A DNA stretch of 64,000 bases from PHAA01 sp034927445 (GTDB taxonomy: Bacteria; Bacillota; Syntrophomonadia; Syntrophomonadales; Syntrophomonadaceae). The translations under genes were made by a program, and so were the position numbers. Below, one piece after another: positions 44,303 through 53,125 of this stretch. The notes under the pieces were generated by a model. It had not been told where the DNA came from. It ran no database searches and saw only the letters and a program-made list of their open reading frames with translations. Numbering within the stretch: the first letter of the stretch is position 1; every line of letters begins with the position of its first letter. The stretch is from NCBI GenBank assembly GCA_034927445.1, contig JAYFPZ010000016.1:1-64000 (forward strand). Direction: 5' to 3'.

Positions 44303-45087
44303 TACCGTACTCTGGGGGGCAGAACCGGAGGGATCTGCGGGTCGTCTACGCTATCGGTTTGGGCTGCTGCCTCATCGGTATAGCTGGAATCGCCAAATCC
44401 GTTATAGGCTTTAACCCGGTAGGTGTAAGTGGTGGCGGGGTCCAGGTTTAGATCCTGAAAAGTTTTGATGTCAGCGGCCACAGTAGCTATCTGTTCAAAA
44501 TTGCCGCTGTTTTTTCGCTCGATCTTAAAACCGCTTTCACTGCCGGATTTATCCTCCCAGTTTAAAACAATATTACTGGAAGAACTGGCGGAAGCACTTA
44601 GATTGACTGGTGCGGCGGGTGGCAGAAGCAGAGGTAAACTTGGATCATAGGGAAGTTGGGGGGGTAATATGGAACCGGATTTAATCGTAAAATCGCCGCT
44701 CAGCTCCTCTGTCTTGGACACAGTATTGTGAATGGTATCTTCAGCTAATACGGACAGCCTGACCTTGGCCTTGGTGGTTGGGGTATTGGGAACATCCCAG
44801 GTATATTGCCCCTCCTTCATTTCCAAACCGTTAGCTATGGAAATCCAGGTGGCGCCTGAATCAGTGCTAAAATCCAGATTCACAGTAATTTCGGTAAAAA
44901 TTTCGGGTATGGGATTCCAGGTAATGTTTTGGGAACTCCCCACTGTCCATGACTCTCCTCCGGCCGGAGATGTCAGAAAGGTATTGGCAGCTGCCGCAGG
45001 CAAGGCTAGGAACAAGGAAAGCAGCAGTACGAATGCGATTAATAAGGCCGGACGTTTACATCTCCTGATATTATCACGATTGTACAT
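44302..45087 (-). CDS. Secreted protein with fibronectin type III domain
   Basis: The product (261 residues) has a signal peptide (ALLIAFVLLLSLFLALPAAAA, cleavage near residue 34). A beta-sandwich follows with SPAGGESWTVGSSQNITWN and YTWDVPNTPTTKAKVRLSV (a Ser-Thr-rich/GPI-type surface domain), then a Pro-rich linker and an FN3 domain (APVNLSASASSSSNIVLNWEDKSGSESGFKIERK, TTYTYRVKAYNGFG). The end PPVLPPRVR-stop lies just after a run of six Cs. One more C would continue the frame as PPQSTVMRFYIGS into the next gene. It was probably a single surface protein. Confidence 0.8.
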   Translation of the reverse strand: MYNRDNIRRCKRPALLIAFVLLLSLFLALPAAAANTFLTSPAGGESWTVGSSQNITWNPIPEIFTEITVNLDFSTDSGATWISIANGLEMKEGQYTWDVPNTPTTKAKVRLSVLAEDTIHNTVSKTEELSGDFTIKSGSILPPQLPYDPSLPLLLPPAAPVNLSASASSSSNIVLNWEDKSGSESGFKIERKNSGNFEQIATVAADIKTFQDLNLDPATTYTYRVKAYNGFGDSSYTDEAAAQTDSVDDPQIPPVLPPRVR

Positions 45088-45178
45088 ATTATCAATCCCC
45101 TTCTAAATTACCCTAATTTTACCATAAAAGTTATCAAACTCAATTAAATTTACTATTTTACCCAGAAGTTTGCCCTTC

Positions 45179-47968
45179 TCACGTGGCGGGAGTGGGTTGT
45201 AATTTTTGCCATTCTCCCGCCGGCTGGCCGGGAAAGTTTTTATACCGTACCTGGCCGTGGCAGTTTGGCTCTCCGTTGGATGTCCATATATGAAAAATAG
45301 GCAGGTTGAGTTCCTCCGCTCGGGCCACAATTCTGGTGGTACAGGAGGAGTGATTGTCCCGGTCTCCGTCCCAGGCCACAATCATCAAGTCGCTGTGCTC
45401 GGCGATATAATTTCCGGCCTTAAGATAGGCTTCTTGGCGGGTGGGAGAAAACGGCATTTCAATGATCTCCATGGCATCCCGGGACTGCCAGTGCTCATAT
45501 TCACCGCGTAAATCCTCGTCCTGATCATCCAGCGGTTGCTTATCGATCGAACCGAAATCGCGGACGTAGGCAGCCTCGGACAAGGGCAGCACCGCAATTA
45601 AGCGGGAGGCCTCGATTTTCATAAAGGCGCGGGCCAGAAGGCGATTGGCGCCCACCGCCAAATCAGAAAAAACCAGGAGATAATACTGGGGGTATTGTTG
45701 TTTAATAAATGCTATGATGGCGTCCACCGCCTGCTGCAGCTTCTCTGTTTCCCGGGGGTCCAGGCGGACGTGGCCCCGGATTCCAATTCTCAGCATCTCA
45801 TGGTGTCCCCAGAATATAAGATCATTGAATTCTTGGCTGTTCACGTGCATTTCGATAATATGCTCCGGGGGGAGGCTGGACAGCTCGTACTTGCGTTTGT
45901 CGGCCAGGCTGCTCATCTTCAGCAGGTTCTCCAGGGAACGGGTGCCGTGCCTATATTTGCTTATAAGCAAGAGGGCGTCCAACACGCCGTTTTCAATTAA
46001 AAATTGGTTGTCATGGTTTATTTGCGGGGCGTTGGTCTCCAGATACTGCCGGAGTATAAAGGCGCGGCGAATCATATAAAGCCTGTCTTCAACCGTATTG
46101 GGATTGCCGTTGATGCCCCGGATATTGATAAAAGCGCTTAAACGACTGATAAAGTCCGGTTTTTTGGCAGCGCGATCCTCGCTGGTATTTCTGCTGAGAA
46201 ATTCGGCGAAGGAATGCCGGGTGGCTCCGGCAAAAACATAGATACCGCCTCCCAGCGGGTGGGTAATGCCTTGGCTGGTAAACTCTCCGTCCTGCATGGG
46301 GGCCAGAAAATAGCGAAGCCATCCCAGGGTCCTGCCCTGGTAAGGGGTATCGAATTCATCCCAGAAAACCAGAGGTGTTTTGCCCTTTACATTGAGGTCG
46401 CGAATCTGGTTGAAAGCACCGGTCAGTTCATCGGCAGATTCAAACTGAGAGAGGTTGAAGGTAAGCTGGTTGGCCTCTCCCATACCCAATCCGCGGGCAA
46501 TCTCTTTAATCGCAAAGGACTTGCCCGCCCCCGGCGGACCGAATACCGCCACACAGAGGGGCGTTGCCGGATGCTTTTGCTGTAGATAGCCACGCATGGC
46601 ATTATTGACACTGCGCACCCCTTCTATCTCCTGGCGGTCGGCGCTGTACCAGGAACCGATGGTTTCCAGCGGCACATCCCGCAAGGCTGCCTGGGGCCCT
46701 TGGATCACAATACTGCGGGCACAGTCATTAACCGCTTTGATGCTCTGCGGGTCGCTCAGGCAGCATTTGCTATCCTGGCCCTGCAACAAAGTATTCTCCA
46801 GAATAGTCCAATTACCCGGGCTGGTGGTGGCCAGATGCCGTTTGTCAATAAATATGCCCATATCGGCTATCCGGTTCCGGTAAGGCAAGCCGGCGCTTAT
46901 ACCGTGTCCGGCCGTCAATTCCCGGTAGGTAGTGGCGATGGTCTGATAGGGAAACTGCAGGTGCTTATATCCGTCCATTACCACGTCATACCCTTTGATC
47001 AGGACCAAACGGGCTAATATAGTGCCCAGGCAGGCTGCCCGGGCCCAGTCTATTCCCTCCGGGTCTTCCGCCCAGGCGGTGGCCAGACTGCATAATACAC
47101 AGGTATTGTCGCCTATCATTTGTCCCTCAACCAGGCTGGCAAAATCACCCTCCTGGCCATTGCGGTCGAAAACCAGGGTATTATAATCCCGGCCGACAAT
47201 AACCACTCCGCTGGTGCCGATCGGTACAATCACCTGCTTAAACTTGATCCGTTGGGTAGCTGGGTCCAAAAAAGGACAGTTGGGGCTTAGTACAGCCAGG
47301 ACAATCTCCTCCAACATCCTTTCCCAGGAAAGGGACACCCCGATTTTTACGGCACAGGCGCGCAGGTCGCTTAAAGAGGTGACTATGCTGGTACTATCGG
47401 ACCAGCCTTTTTCAATTATGCGGTTTAAAACCGGGTTCTCCTGCTTATCGTAATATTGGCCCAATTTATAAATGATGTGACCCGGTTCCGGTCCGTGGCC
47501 CGACAGCGACAAAACCTCGGGCCACCCTTCGGGGCAGGAACGAAATCCCAGCCCGCTGTCCTGTACCACCAGCAAATCCGGGTAACCGTTTAAGCGGGCG
47601 GAAGGATAATCCCAGTAAACCGGTTCAAATTCATGCCATTGCCACAATCGGAAAGAACTATGGGCGAATCCATGATTGGGAAGTTCTTTCCACAAGGTCC
47701 AGGAAGTCGTTATGCGCCTGTCCCGGGGCCGGTTCAGCAGCTCATCCTCCAATACCGGTCCGTCAACTTGGGCCAGTTCGGGAGATACCATGGCTTTTAT
47801 CAATTGTAGAACTAGGGCTGAACCTCCGGGTTTTGAACTCAATCGCACCCGCATATCTTCGTTGTGCCTTTGCCAGTAATATACACCGCCGCGAACCGTG
47901 ACATCATCGTTATGAATTCTAAACCAGTCTACCGTAGGATCACCGCAGACCTGGATTAAACGTTTCAT
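45179..47968 (-). CDS. Ribokinase-like / AAA+ ATPase / SLOG-like fusion protein
   Basis: A 929-residue cytoplasmic protein with three parts. Residues 1-400 resemble the PfkB/ribokinase-like module that begins VCGDPTVDWFRI, has a PGGSALVLQLI segment and SLSDLRACAVKIGVSLSWERMLEEIV, but no GAGD catalytic motif. Residues about 440-720 are an AAA+ ATPase with Walker A GPPGAGKSF and Walker B PLVFWDEFDT. Residues about 745-915 form a Rossmann-like SLOG/TIR-type fold (IGIRGHVRL, LVFSDLAVGANRLLARAF, LIAVLPLSEAAYV, SDLMIVAWDGD). Related modules occur in nucleotide-signalling and conflict proteins with RyR domains. ATG 47968 follows GGAGGAGGG. The role is unknown; signalling or defence is an inference. 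Confidence 0.8.
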   Translation of the reverse strand: MKRLIQVCGDPTVDWFRIHNDDVTVRGGVYYWQRHNEDMRVRLSSKPGGSALVLQLIKAMVSPELAQVDGPVLEDELLNRPRDRRITTSWTLWKELPNHGFAHSSFRLWQWHEFEPVYWDYPSARLNGYPDLLVVQDSGLGFRSCPEGWPEVLSLSGHGPEPGHIIYKLGQYYDKQENPVLNRIIEKGWSDSTSIVTSLSDLRACAVKIGVSLSWERMLEEIVLAVLSPNCPFLDPATQRIKFKQVIVPIGTSGVVIVGRDYNTLVFDRNGQEGDFASLVEGQMIGDNTCVLCSLATAWAEDPEGIDWARAACLGTILARLVLIKGYDVVMDGYKHLQFPYQTIATTYRELTAGHGISAGLPYRNRIADMGIFIDKRHLATTSPGNWTILENTLLQGQDSKCCLSDPQSIKAVNDCARSIVIQGPQAALRDVPLETIGSWYSADRQEIEGVRSVNNAMRGYLQQKHPATPLCVAVFGPPGAGKSFAIKEIARGLGMGEANQLTFNLSQFESADELTGAFNQIRDLNVKGKTPLVFWDEFDTPYQGRTLGWLRYFLAPMQDGEFTSQGITHPLGGGIYVFAGATRHSFAEFLSRNTSEDRAAKKPDFISRLSAFINIRGINGNPNTVEDRLYMIRRAFILRQYLETNAPQINHDNQFLIENGVLDALLLISKYRHGTRSLENLLKMSSLADKRKYELSSLPPEHIIEMHVNSQEFNDLIFWGHHEMLRIGIRGHVRLDPRETEKLQQAVDAIIAFIKQQYPQYYLLVFSDLAVGANRLLARAFMKIEASRLIAVLPLSEAAYVRDFGSIDKQPLDDQDEDLRGEYEHWQSRDAMEIIEMPFSPTRQEAYLKAGNYIAEHSDLMIVAWDGDRDNHSSCTTRIVARAEELNLPIFHIWTSNGEPNCHGQVRYKNFPGQPAGEWQKLQPTPAT

Positions 47969-48336
47969 TATATTTCCCTCCTCCATTTGCAGCAAGACCC
48001 TGCTTAAATAATGAGTCCCCGTATAAAGCGGAGACCTCATCGCCGCCCAATTTACATAATGATACTTTTTTATATGCTACGTCATAGGGCCGACAAATTC
48101 AATTCCATCCGGTAGAATATGCCAGTATACGGCTATCAACCCCACACTCTACCGTCACAAGCTTAATGCGACCAATCAAAAATATTTGAAATAACGGAAC
48201 AGAAGGTGTATGGTGACTACATCGCGGATGGCAGGCAGGATTATGGTGGCTGGCGCGATAGAGATCATTCCAGTTATAAATTAATGATCATACTTGGAAA
48301 CTAAAGGCGTATTATTTTATTTCGCGAGGCTTCAAT
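47969..48336. other. Gene-poor region with a possible gene remnant
   Basis: No complete gene is seen. A start-less open frame on the plus strand (about 48165-48304) reads KIFEITEQKVYGDYI and continues to TAA 48302. It may be the end of a lost gene, but I do not recognise it. Confidence 0.35.
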
Positions 48337-48999
48337 ATGAATGATAAAGTTATTACAGCCTATCGTAAATCCAAAAACATCTATGATGATGTATTAACCC
48401 AGAGCAGATGGTGGAGCAAGCTTTATATCCGTTTGTTTTGGGGCGGAGTTGATGATACCTTAATAGCAAAACGTCTTTTGCAATACATTCCCGTTGACTA
48501 TTCTGGGAACTTATTGGATGTGCCGGTAGGAACAGCAGCATTTACTTGGCAAAAATACATGACTTTAACCTCCGCTTCATCAATCACCTGCTTGGATTAC
48601 AGCGAGGATATGCTGGAACAAGCCAAAAAACGTCTTTTATATAACAGTGCCGGCAACATATTCTTTCATCAAGGAGATGTGGGGAATATGCCGTTCAAGG
48701 ATGAAATGTTTGATATTGTGTTGAGTATGAATGGCTTTCACGTTTTTCCCGATAAGGCGAAGGCTTTTTCAGAAATATATCGCGTTTTGAAAAAAGGCGG
48801 CAGCTTCTTAGCATGCTTTTATATTGGTGGCCAATCTAAAATAACTGACTTTTTGGTTAATTGCTTTTTGTCTAAAAAAGGATGGTTTACCCCTCCTTTT
48901 GATACTGAGGAAAGCTTGAACCAAAAACTAAAAGATTTATACCAGATTATTGACTTTCATTGTGATGGCTCAATGGTCTGGTTTAAATGTGTGAAATGA
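48337..48999 (+). CDS. Class I SAM-dependent methyltransferase
   Basis: Methyltransferase of 220 residues. Motif I is LLDVPVGTAAFT near residue 59, motif II LDYSEDMLEQAKKRL near 85, then HQGDVGNMPFKDEMFDIVLSMNGFHVF and the post-motif YRVLKKGGSFLACFYI, as in UbiE/Methyltransf_11 proteins. The usual E/DxGxGxG motif is degenerate (DVPVGTA). The substrate is unknown. It precedes the metal-related ABC exporter genes and a stub of a similar methyltransferase lies after them (52995). Confidence 0.85.
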   Translation: MNDKVITAYRKSKNIYDDVLTQSRWWSKLYIRLFWGGVDDTLIAKRLLQYIPVDYSGNLLDVPVGTAAFTWQKYMTLTSASSITCLDYSEDMLEQAKKRLLYNSAGNIFFHQGDVGNMPFKDEMFDIVLSMNGFHVFPDKAKAFSEIYRVLKKGGSFLACFYIGGQSKITDFLVNCFLSKKGWFTPPFDTEESLNQKLKDLYQIIDFHCDGSMVWFKCVK

Positions 49000-49066
49000 G
49001 TAGCAGCGTGGCATGAAAATGAAACTGGAGCTATTCGGATTTCCGCAACTGGCCCTTGGCCTTTAA

Positions 49067-49082
49067 GTTAGAATACTCTAAC
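49067..49082. promoter_or_regulatory. DtxR/IdeR-type box upstream of the ABC exporter
   Basis: GTTAG-AATACT-CTAAC, perfect half-sites of the form GTTAGN6CTAAC that recurs at 54371, 58393 and 60700. It lies about 235 bases upstream of 49319. Confidence 0.6.
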
Positions 49083-49159
49083 ATAAGGATGGCATAACAG
49101 AGACCTATCATTATTTAATTTATAACGTTTATATGGCTGAGACCTATTGCGAATATCTA

Positions 49160-49235
49160 AAAACAAAAGTAAGATTTCCGCAGAAATTATAACGGCGGAC
49201 ACGCGGTTGTTTTCTGCGGCTTTACTTATGCAGAG
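49160..49235 (+). other. Hairpin in the ABC exporter leader
   Basis: AAGTAAGATTTCCGCAGAAA can pair with TTTTCTGCGGCTTTACTT across a GC-rich loop. It lies between the two DtxR-type boxes. It may be a leader terminator; no clear T run follows. Confidence 0.35.
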
Positions 49236-49277
49236 AAGATATTTATTTTGAGATCATTCGTAATATTCACGCCAATA

Positions 49278-49293
49278 GTTAGAATAATCAAAC
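49278..49293. promoter_or_regulatory. Second DtxR-type box, start-proximal
   Basis: GTTAG-AATAAT-CAAAC differs from GTTAGN6CTAAC at one half-site position. It is 25 bases before the ATG of the first exporter gene. Confidence 0.45.
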
Positions 49294-49318
49294 AATATTT
49301 TTAGAAAGGTGAGTAACC

Positions 49319-51142
49319 ATGAGAGAGAAAAAAGCGATGACTGCAAAGCCTAAAACCGGTACGGCAAGACTTATAGAGCTTGCAGCAACGAAAAAGCCCC
49401 TGATCATCACAGCTGTTGTCCTTTCCGCTTTGGCCTCCGTCGCCTCCTTTATCCCGCACATCGCCATTTACTATGTCGTGCGGGAGATCATGGGGGTATA
49501 TCCCGATTTCGGGAATCTTGATCTGCAAAGGATGATCGGCCTCGGATGGCTGGCCTTCGGCGGTATTCTGCTTAACGTACTTATATACTTTGCCGCGCTG
49601 ATGTGTTCCCATTTGGCCGCGTTCGGGACGTTATATGAATTAAAGGTGAATTTCGCTTCCCATCTTGCCCAAGTCCCGTTGGGCTTTCACGTGCTGGTCG
49701 GCAGCGGCAAGCTGCGCAAAATCATGGAAGAGAATATTGAAAAAATTGAAGGTTTCATCGCTCATCAGCTTCCCGATATCGTGGCCTCCTTTGTTGCACC
49801 GGTGGTGATGTTCATAATACTGTTCGCCGTAGACTGGCGTTTTGGCCTTGCGACCGTCGTAGGCATCGTTATTGCGTTTGCAATCCAGAAAAAAGCGTAT
49901 GGCAACGCGAGTGCGAGGCAATGGATGGATAAATATCAAAATTCGCTGGAGGATATGAACAACGCCGCGGTCGAATACATCCGGGGCATCACCGTGGTCA
50001 AAGCTTTTAAACAGACGGTCTATTCCTTCCGCAGGATGCATACCGCCATCAAGGACTACACCAATATGGTCATTCCCTATACGCTGAGCTGGGAAAATTA
50101 TATGTCGGCCTTTACCACGATTGTCAACAACATCTACCTGTTTTTGATACCGGCCGGCATTTTGATTGGACTCAATACGACCGATTATACTTCTTTTGCC
50201 GGTACGTTCATTTTTTACCTGATTTTTGTGCCCTCCATTGCAACTATTCTGATGAAAATCATGTATGTTTCCACCGGCGGCATGCAAATCATTGGCGGGG
50301 TGGAGCGTATGGACGAAATTTTGCATACCGCGCCGCTGTCCCAGCCTCAATTTCCCCAAGAAACCCGCGGCCATGAGATTGTTTTTGAAAATGTATCTTT
50401 CTCTTATACGGGCCAGGAGGCCGAAGCCCTGTCGAACGTTTCCTTCCGGGCGGAGAAAAATGAAATTACGGCCATCGTCGGCCCCTCGGGGGGCGGCAAG
50501 AGCACCATCGCTCAACTGATCCCGCGTTTTTTCGACGTAACGGAAGGAAACATTAAAATCGGCGGCGTCGATGTACGCGATATGAAAAGCGAATATCTGA
50601 TGGAGAAGGTCAGCTTCGTATTTCAGGATGTGTTCCTTTTTAAACAAAGCATACTGGACAATATTCGCCTCGGCAACCAAAGCGCCACGGACGAACAAGT
50701 CATCGCCGCGGCCAAGGCTGCCCAATGCGATGAGTTTGCCCAAAAACTGCCCGAGCAGTATCATACGGTCATCGGCACCAAGGGCGTGCATCTCTCCGGC
50801 GGGGAGATGCAGCGGGTCGCCATCGCGCGGGCCATCGTGAAGGACGCGCCCGTCGTCGTGCTGGACGAAGCCACCGCGTTTTCAGACCCCGAGAACGAAT
50901 ACCTGATCCAGCGGGCGTTTGAAAAACTGATGCACGGCAAAACAGTGATCATGATAGCTCATCGCCTGTCTACCATACGCAGCGCCAATAAAATTGTGGT
51001 AATGGATAAGGGCCGGCTCATCGAACAGGGCAGCCACGACGAGCTGATGGCAAGACGGGGCAAATATTTCGATATGTGGAATGTGTATACTAAAACTTTG
51101 GACTGGAAGATGAACCGGAAGGGGGCCGAAGCTCATGCGTAA
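49319..51142 (+). CDS. ABC transporter, fused permease-ATPase (first subunit)
   Basis: Half-transporter of 607 residues: six membrane helices in about residues 20-310, then a nucleotide-binding domain with Walker A VGPSGGGKST near residue 390, signature LSGGEMQRVAIARA and Walker B VVVLDEATAFSDPENEYL. It overlaps the second half-transporter gene by eight bases, so they form a heterodimer. Layout and iron-type operator suggest the IrtAB/YbtPQ group that handles siderophores or metal chelates. The helper serine in AFSDPE is as in the family (A-x-S/A-D-x-E). Confidence 0.92.
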   Translation: MREKKAMTAKPKTGTARLIELAATKKPLIITAVVLSALASVASFIPHIAIYYVVREIMGVYPDFGNLDLQRMIGLGWLAFGGILLNVLIYFAALMCSHLAAFGTLYELKVNFASHLAQVPLGFHVLVGSGKLRKIMEENIEKIEGFIAHQLPDIVASFVAPVVMFIILFAVDWRFGLATVVGIVIAFAIQKKAYGNASARQWMDKYQNSLEDMNNAAVEYIRGITVVKAFKQTVYSFRRMHTAIKDYTNMVIPYTLSWENYMSAFTTIVNNIYLFLIPAGILIGLNTTDYTSFAGTFIFYLIFVPSIATILMKIMYVSTGGMQIIGGVERMDEILHTAPLSQPQFPQETRGHEIVFENVSFSYTGQEAEALSNVSFRAEKNEITAIVGPSGGGKSTIAQLIPRFFDVTEGNIKIGGVDVRDMKSEYLMEKVSFVFQDVFLFKQSILDNIRLGNQSATDEQVIAAAKAAQCDEFAQKLPEQYHTVIGTKGVHLSGGEMQRVAIARAIVKDAPVVVLDEATAFSDPENEYLIQRAFEKLMHGKTVIMIAHRLSTIRSANKIVVMDKGRLIEQGSHDELMARRGKYFDMWNVYTKTLDWKMNRKGAEAHA

Positions 51143-52886
51143 ACTCCAGGAAGCATTGATGCTCACCGATAAAGGCTATGTGGATTTGAAGAAGGCTATT
51201 GCCGCCTGCACGATTACCAATCTGGCGCTGATGCTGCCTTTCATCGTGACCATTCAGATTTTTGCCGAACTCTTAAAGCCGCTGATGGGTCAGGAGATAT
51301 CCTGGACAATGATGTGGATTCTGCTGGCGTGCGGCATCGTGGCGGCAATTTTAGTGTTTCTCGCCAGTAAAAACGACTACAAGAAAACCTATATTACATC
51401 GTATATGGAGGCTGAAACATCGAGGATCAGTGTTGCCGAGCATATCCGCAAGCTGCCGATGAGCTTTTTCAATTCCAGGGATTTATCCGAGCTTACCACA
51501 AACATCATGGCCGACTGCTCAACTACGGAGCATGTCCTGAGCCATGTCGTCCCGCAGCTTTGCGCCAACGCCCTGTCCATTACGATCATCTGCGCTATGA
51601 TGGCCATCTTTGACTGGAGGATGGCGCTGGCCGTATTCTGCACCGTGCCTCTCGCCCTGCTTGTTATCCTGGGCAGCAAAAGAATTCAGAACAGGATGAG
51701 TGAAAAGCAGGTGGCGGCAAAGCTGAAAGCGTCCGATCAGGTGCAGGAGTATCTGGAGGGTATCAAGGTCATCAAAGCCTGCGGGCTTCACGGCTCAAAG
51801 TTCTCAGCATTGGACGACGCTCTGCGCCTGATGAAGAAAATGGCCATCAAAATGGAGTTTGGCACAGGCGTTTTTGTTACCGGGGCGCAGATGCTATTGC
51901 AGGCCGGCGTGGGCCTTACCGTGTTTGTCGGAGCCTATCTGCTTACGGGCAGCAAAATTGAACTGATCCCGCTGTTGATGTTTTTTGTTATTGTCGTTCG
52001 GATTTATGGACCGATCATCGTCGAATTTACCCTTCTGCCGGAATTGTTTTACCATCGCGTTGCCACCAAGCGGATGCGTACGCTGATGACCACGCCGATT
52101 ATGGAGGGCGATGCGGAAAAGCCGCTAACCAGCTGGAACATCGACTTTGAGAAGGTTTCATTCAGCTATAACAGGAAGAACTTGCCGGAGGATATGGTGA
52201 TCAAAAACTTCACGGCGTCCATCCCCTCGGATGCCATTACCGCGCTGGTGGGCCCCTCTGGTTGTGGAAAAAGCACCATTTCAAGGCTTATCGCACGGTT
52301 TTGGGATGTAGACGAAGGATGCGTCAAAATAGGCGGGGTTGATGTTAAAACCCTGGACCCCGAGCATCTGATGAGCTATATGTCCTTTGTATTTCAGGAT
52401 GTTGTTCTTTTCAACGATACGGTCTACAACAATATCCGTATCGGGAATATGGAAGCGGCGGAGGAGCAAGTACTGGAAGCTGCCCGGGCTGCCTGCTGCG
52501 ACGAGTTTGTAAGCGCCTTGCCCAACGGTTATCAGACGCTGCTGGGCGAAAACGGCAGTACCCTTTCGGGCGGTGAACGCCAGCGAATCTCAATTGCCCG
52601 CGCGCTTCTGAAAAACGCGCCCATTGTGCTCCTGGACGAGGCCACTGCTTCTCTCGATCCGGAAAATGAAGTGCTCATTCAACAGGCCATCTCTAAGCTG
52701 ATTGCAGGCAAGACGGTGATTGTCATCGCCCATCGGTTAAGAACCGTCGCGGGTGCGGATAAGATCATTGTTCTCAATGAGGGCAGGTTGGCTGAGGAAG
52801 GCACCCATGAGGCCCTGATGCAAAATAAGGGCCTGTATGCAAAGCTGTACCGCATCCAGCAGGAGAGTCTCGGCTGGAGCGTATAG
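51135..52886 (+). CDS. ABC transporter, fused permease-ATPase (second subunit)
   Basis: Partner half-transporter of 583 residues. Membrane domain to about residue 310, then Walker A VGPSGCGKST near residue 372, LSGGERQRISIARA and VLLDEATASLDPENEVL. Its ATG lies inside the last codons of the preceding gene. Both halves keep intact catalytic motifs, so neither site looks degenerate. Substrate not readable; the local context is iron or another metal. Confidence 0.92.
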   Translation: MRKLQEALMLTDKGYVDLKKAIAACTITNLALMLPFIVTIQIFAELLKPLMGQEISWTMMWILLACGIVAAILVFLASKNDYKKTYITSYMEAETSRISVAEHIRKLPMSFFNSRDLSELTTNIMADCSTTEHVLSHVVPQLCANALSITIICAMMAIFDWRMALAVFCTVPLALLVILGSKRIQNRMSEKQVAAKLKASDQVQEYLEGIKVIKACGLHGSKFSALDDALRLMKKMAIKMEFGTGVFVTGAQMLLQAGVGLTVFVGAYLLTGSKIELIPLLMFFVIVVRIYGPIIVEFTLLPELFYHRVATKRMRTLMTTPIMEGDAEKPLTSWNIDFEKVSFSYNRKNLPEDMVIKNFTASIPSDAITALVGPSGCGKSTISRLIARFWDVDEGCVKIGGVDVKTLDPEHLMSYMSFVFQDVVLFNDTVYNNIRIGNMEAAEEQVLEAARAACCDEFVSALPNGYQTLLGENGSTLSGGERQRISIARALLKNAPIVLLDEATASLDPENEVLIQQAISKLIAGKTVIVIAHRLRTVAGADKIIVLNEGRLAEEGTHEALMQNKGLYAKLYRIQQESLGWSV

Positions 52887-52994
52887 CGCACTGAAAACTG
52901 CTTTTTATTTAGCAATAGAAATATTAGATCAATATAATCCTCTTTTCCAATTTTCGAATGTTCATAATAGCTTCCGCCAAGGAGCGTAATCTAT

Positions 52995-53069
52995 ATGAGC
53001 ATTATAAGGGATTTTTTTGAAAACATGCGCATCCCCAAAGGCATCGGAGGGAAGATCATGCTAAAATGA
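52995..53069 (+). pseudogene. 5' stub of a class I methyltransferase gene
   Basis: ATG 52995 with the good ribosome site AAGGAGCG opens MSIIRDFFENMRIPKGIGGKI and stops at TGA 53067 after 24 residues. This is the usual N-terminal helix of SAM methyltransferases (NFFENxxxPxGxxGKxM). Nothing of the rest follows, so the gene was cut after its first 70 bases. Confidence 0.65.
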
Positions 53070-53125
53070 GAAATGGCTTGGCGTAATGCTCTAAGTCCTT
53101 AAATCATGACAGAAGGTGAAGAACG

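Noticed and set aside
49640..50791. Open frame of over 380 codons on the minus strand inside the first ABC exporter gene
   Set aside because: It is the antisense shadow of a gene with intact ABC motifs; it has no ribosome site and its His/Gly/Asp-rich composition is that of a reversed reading frame.
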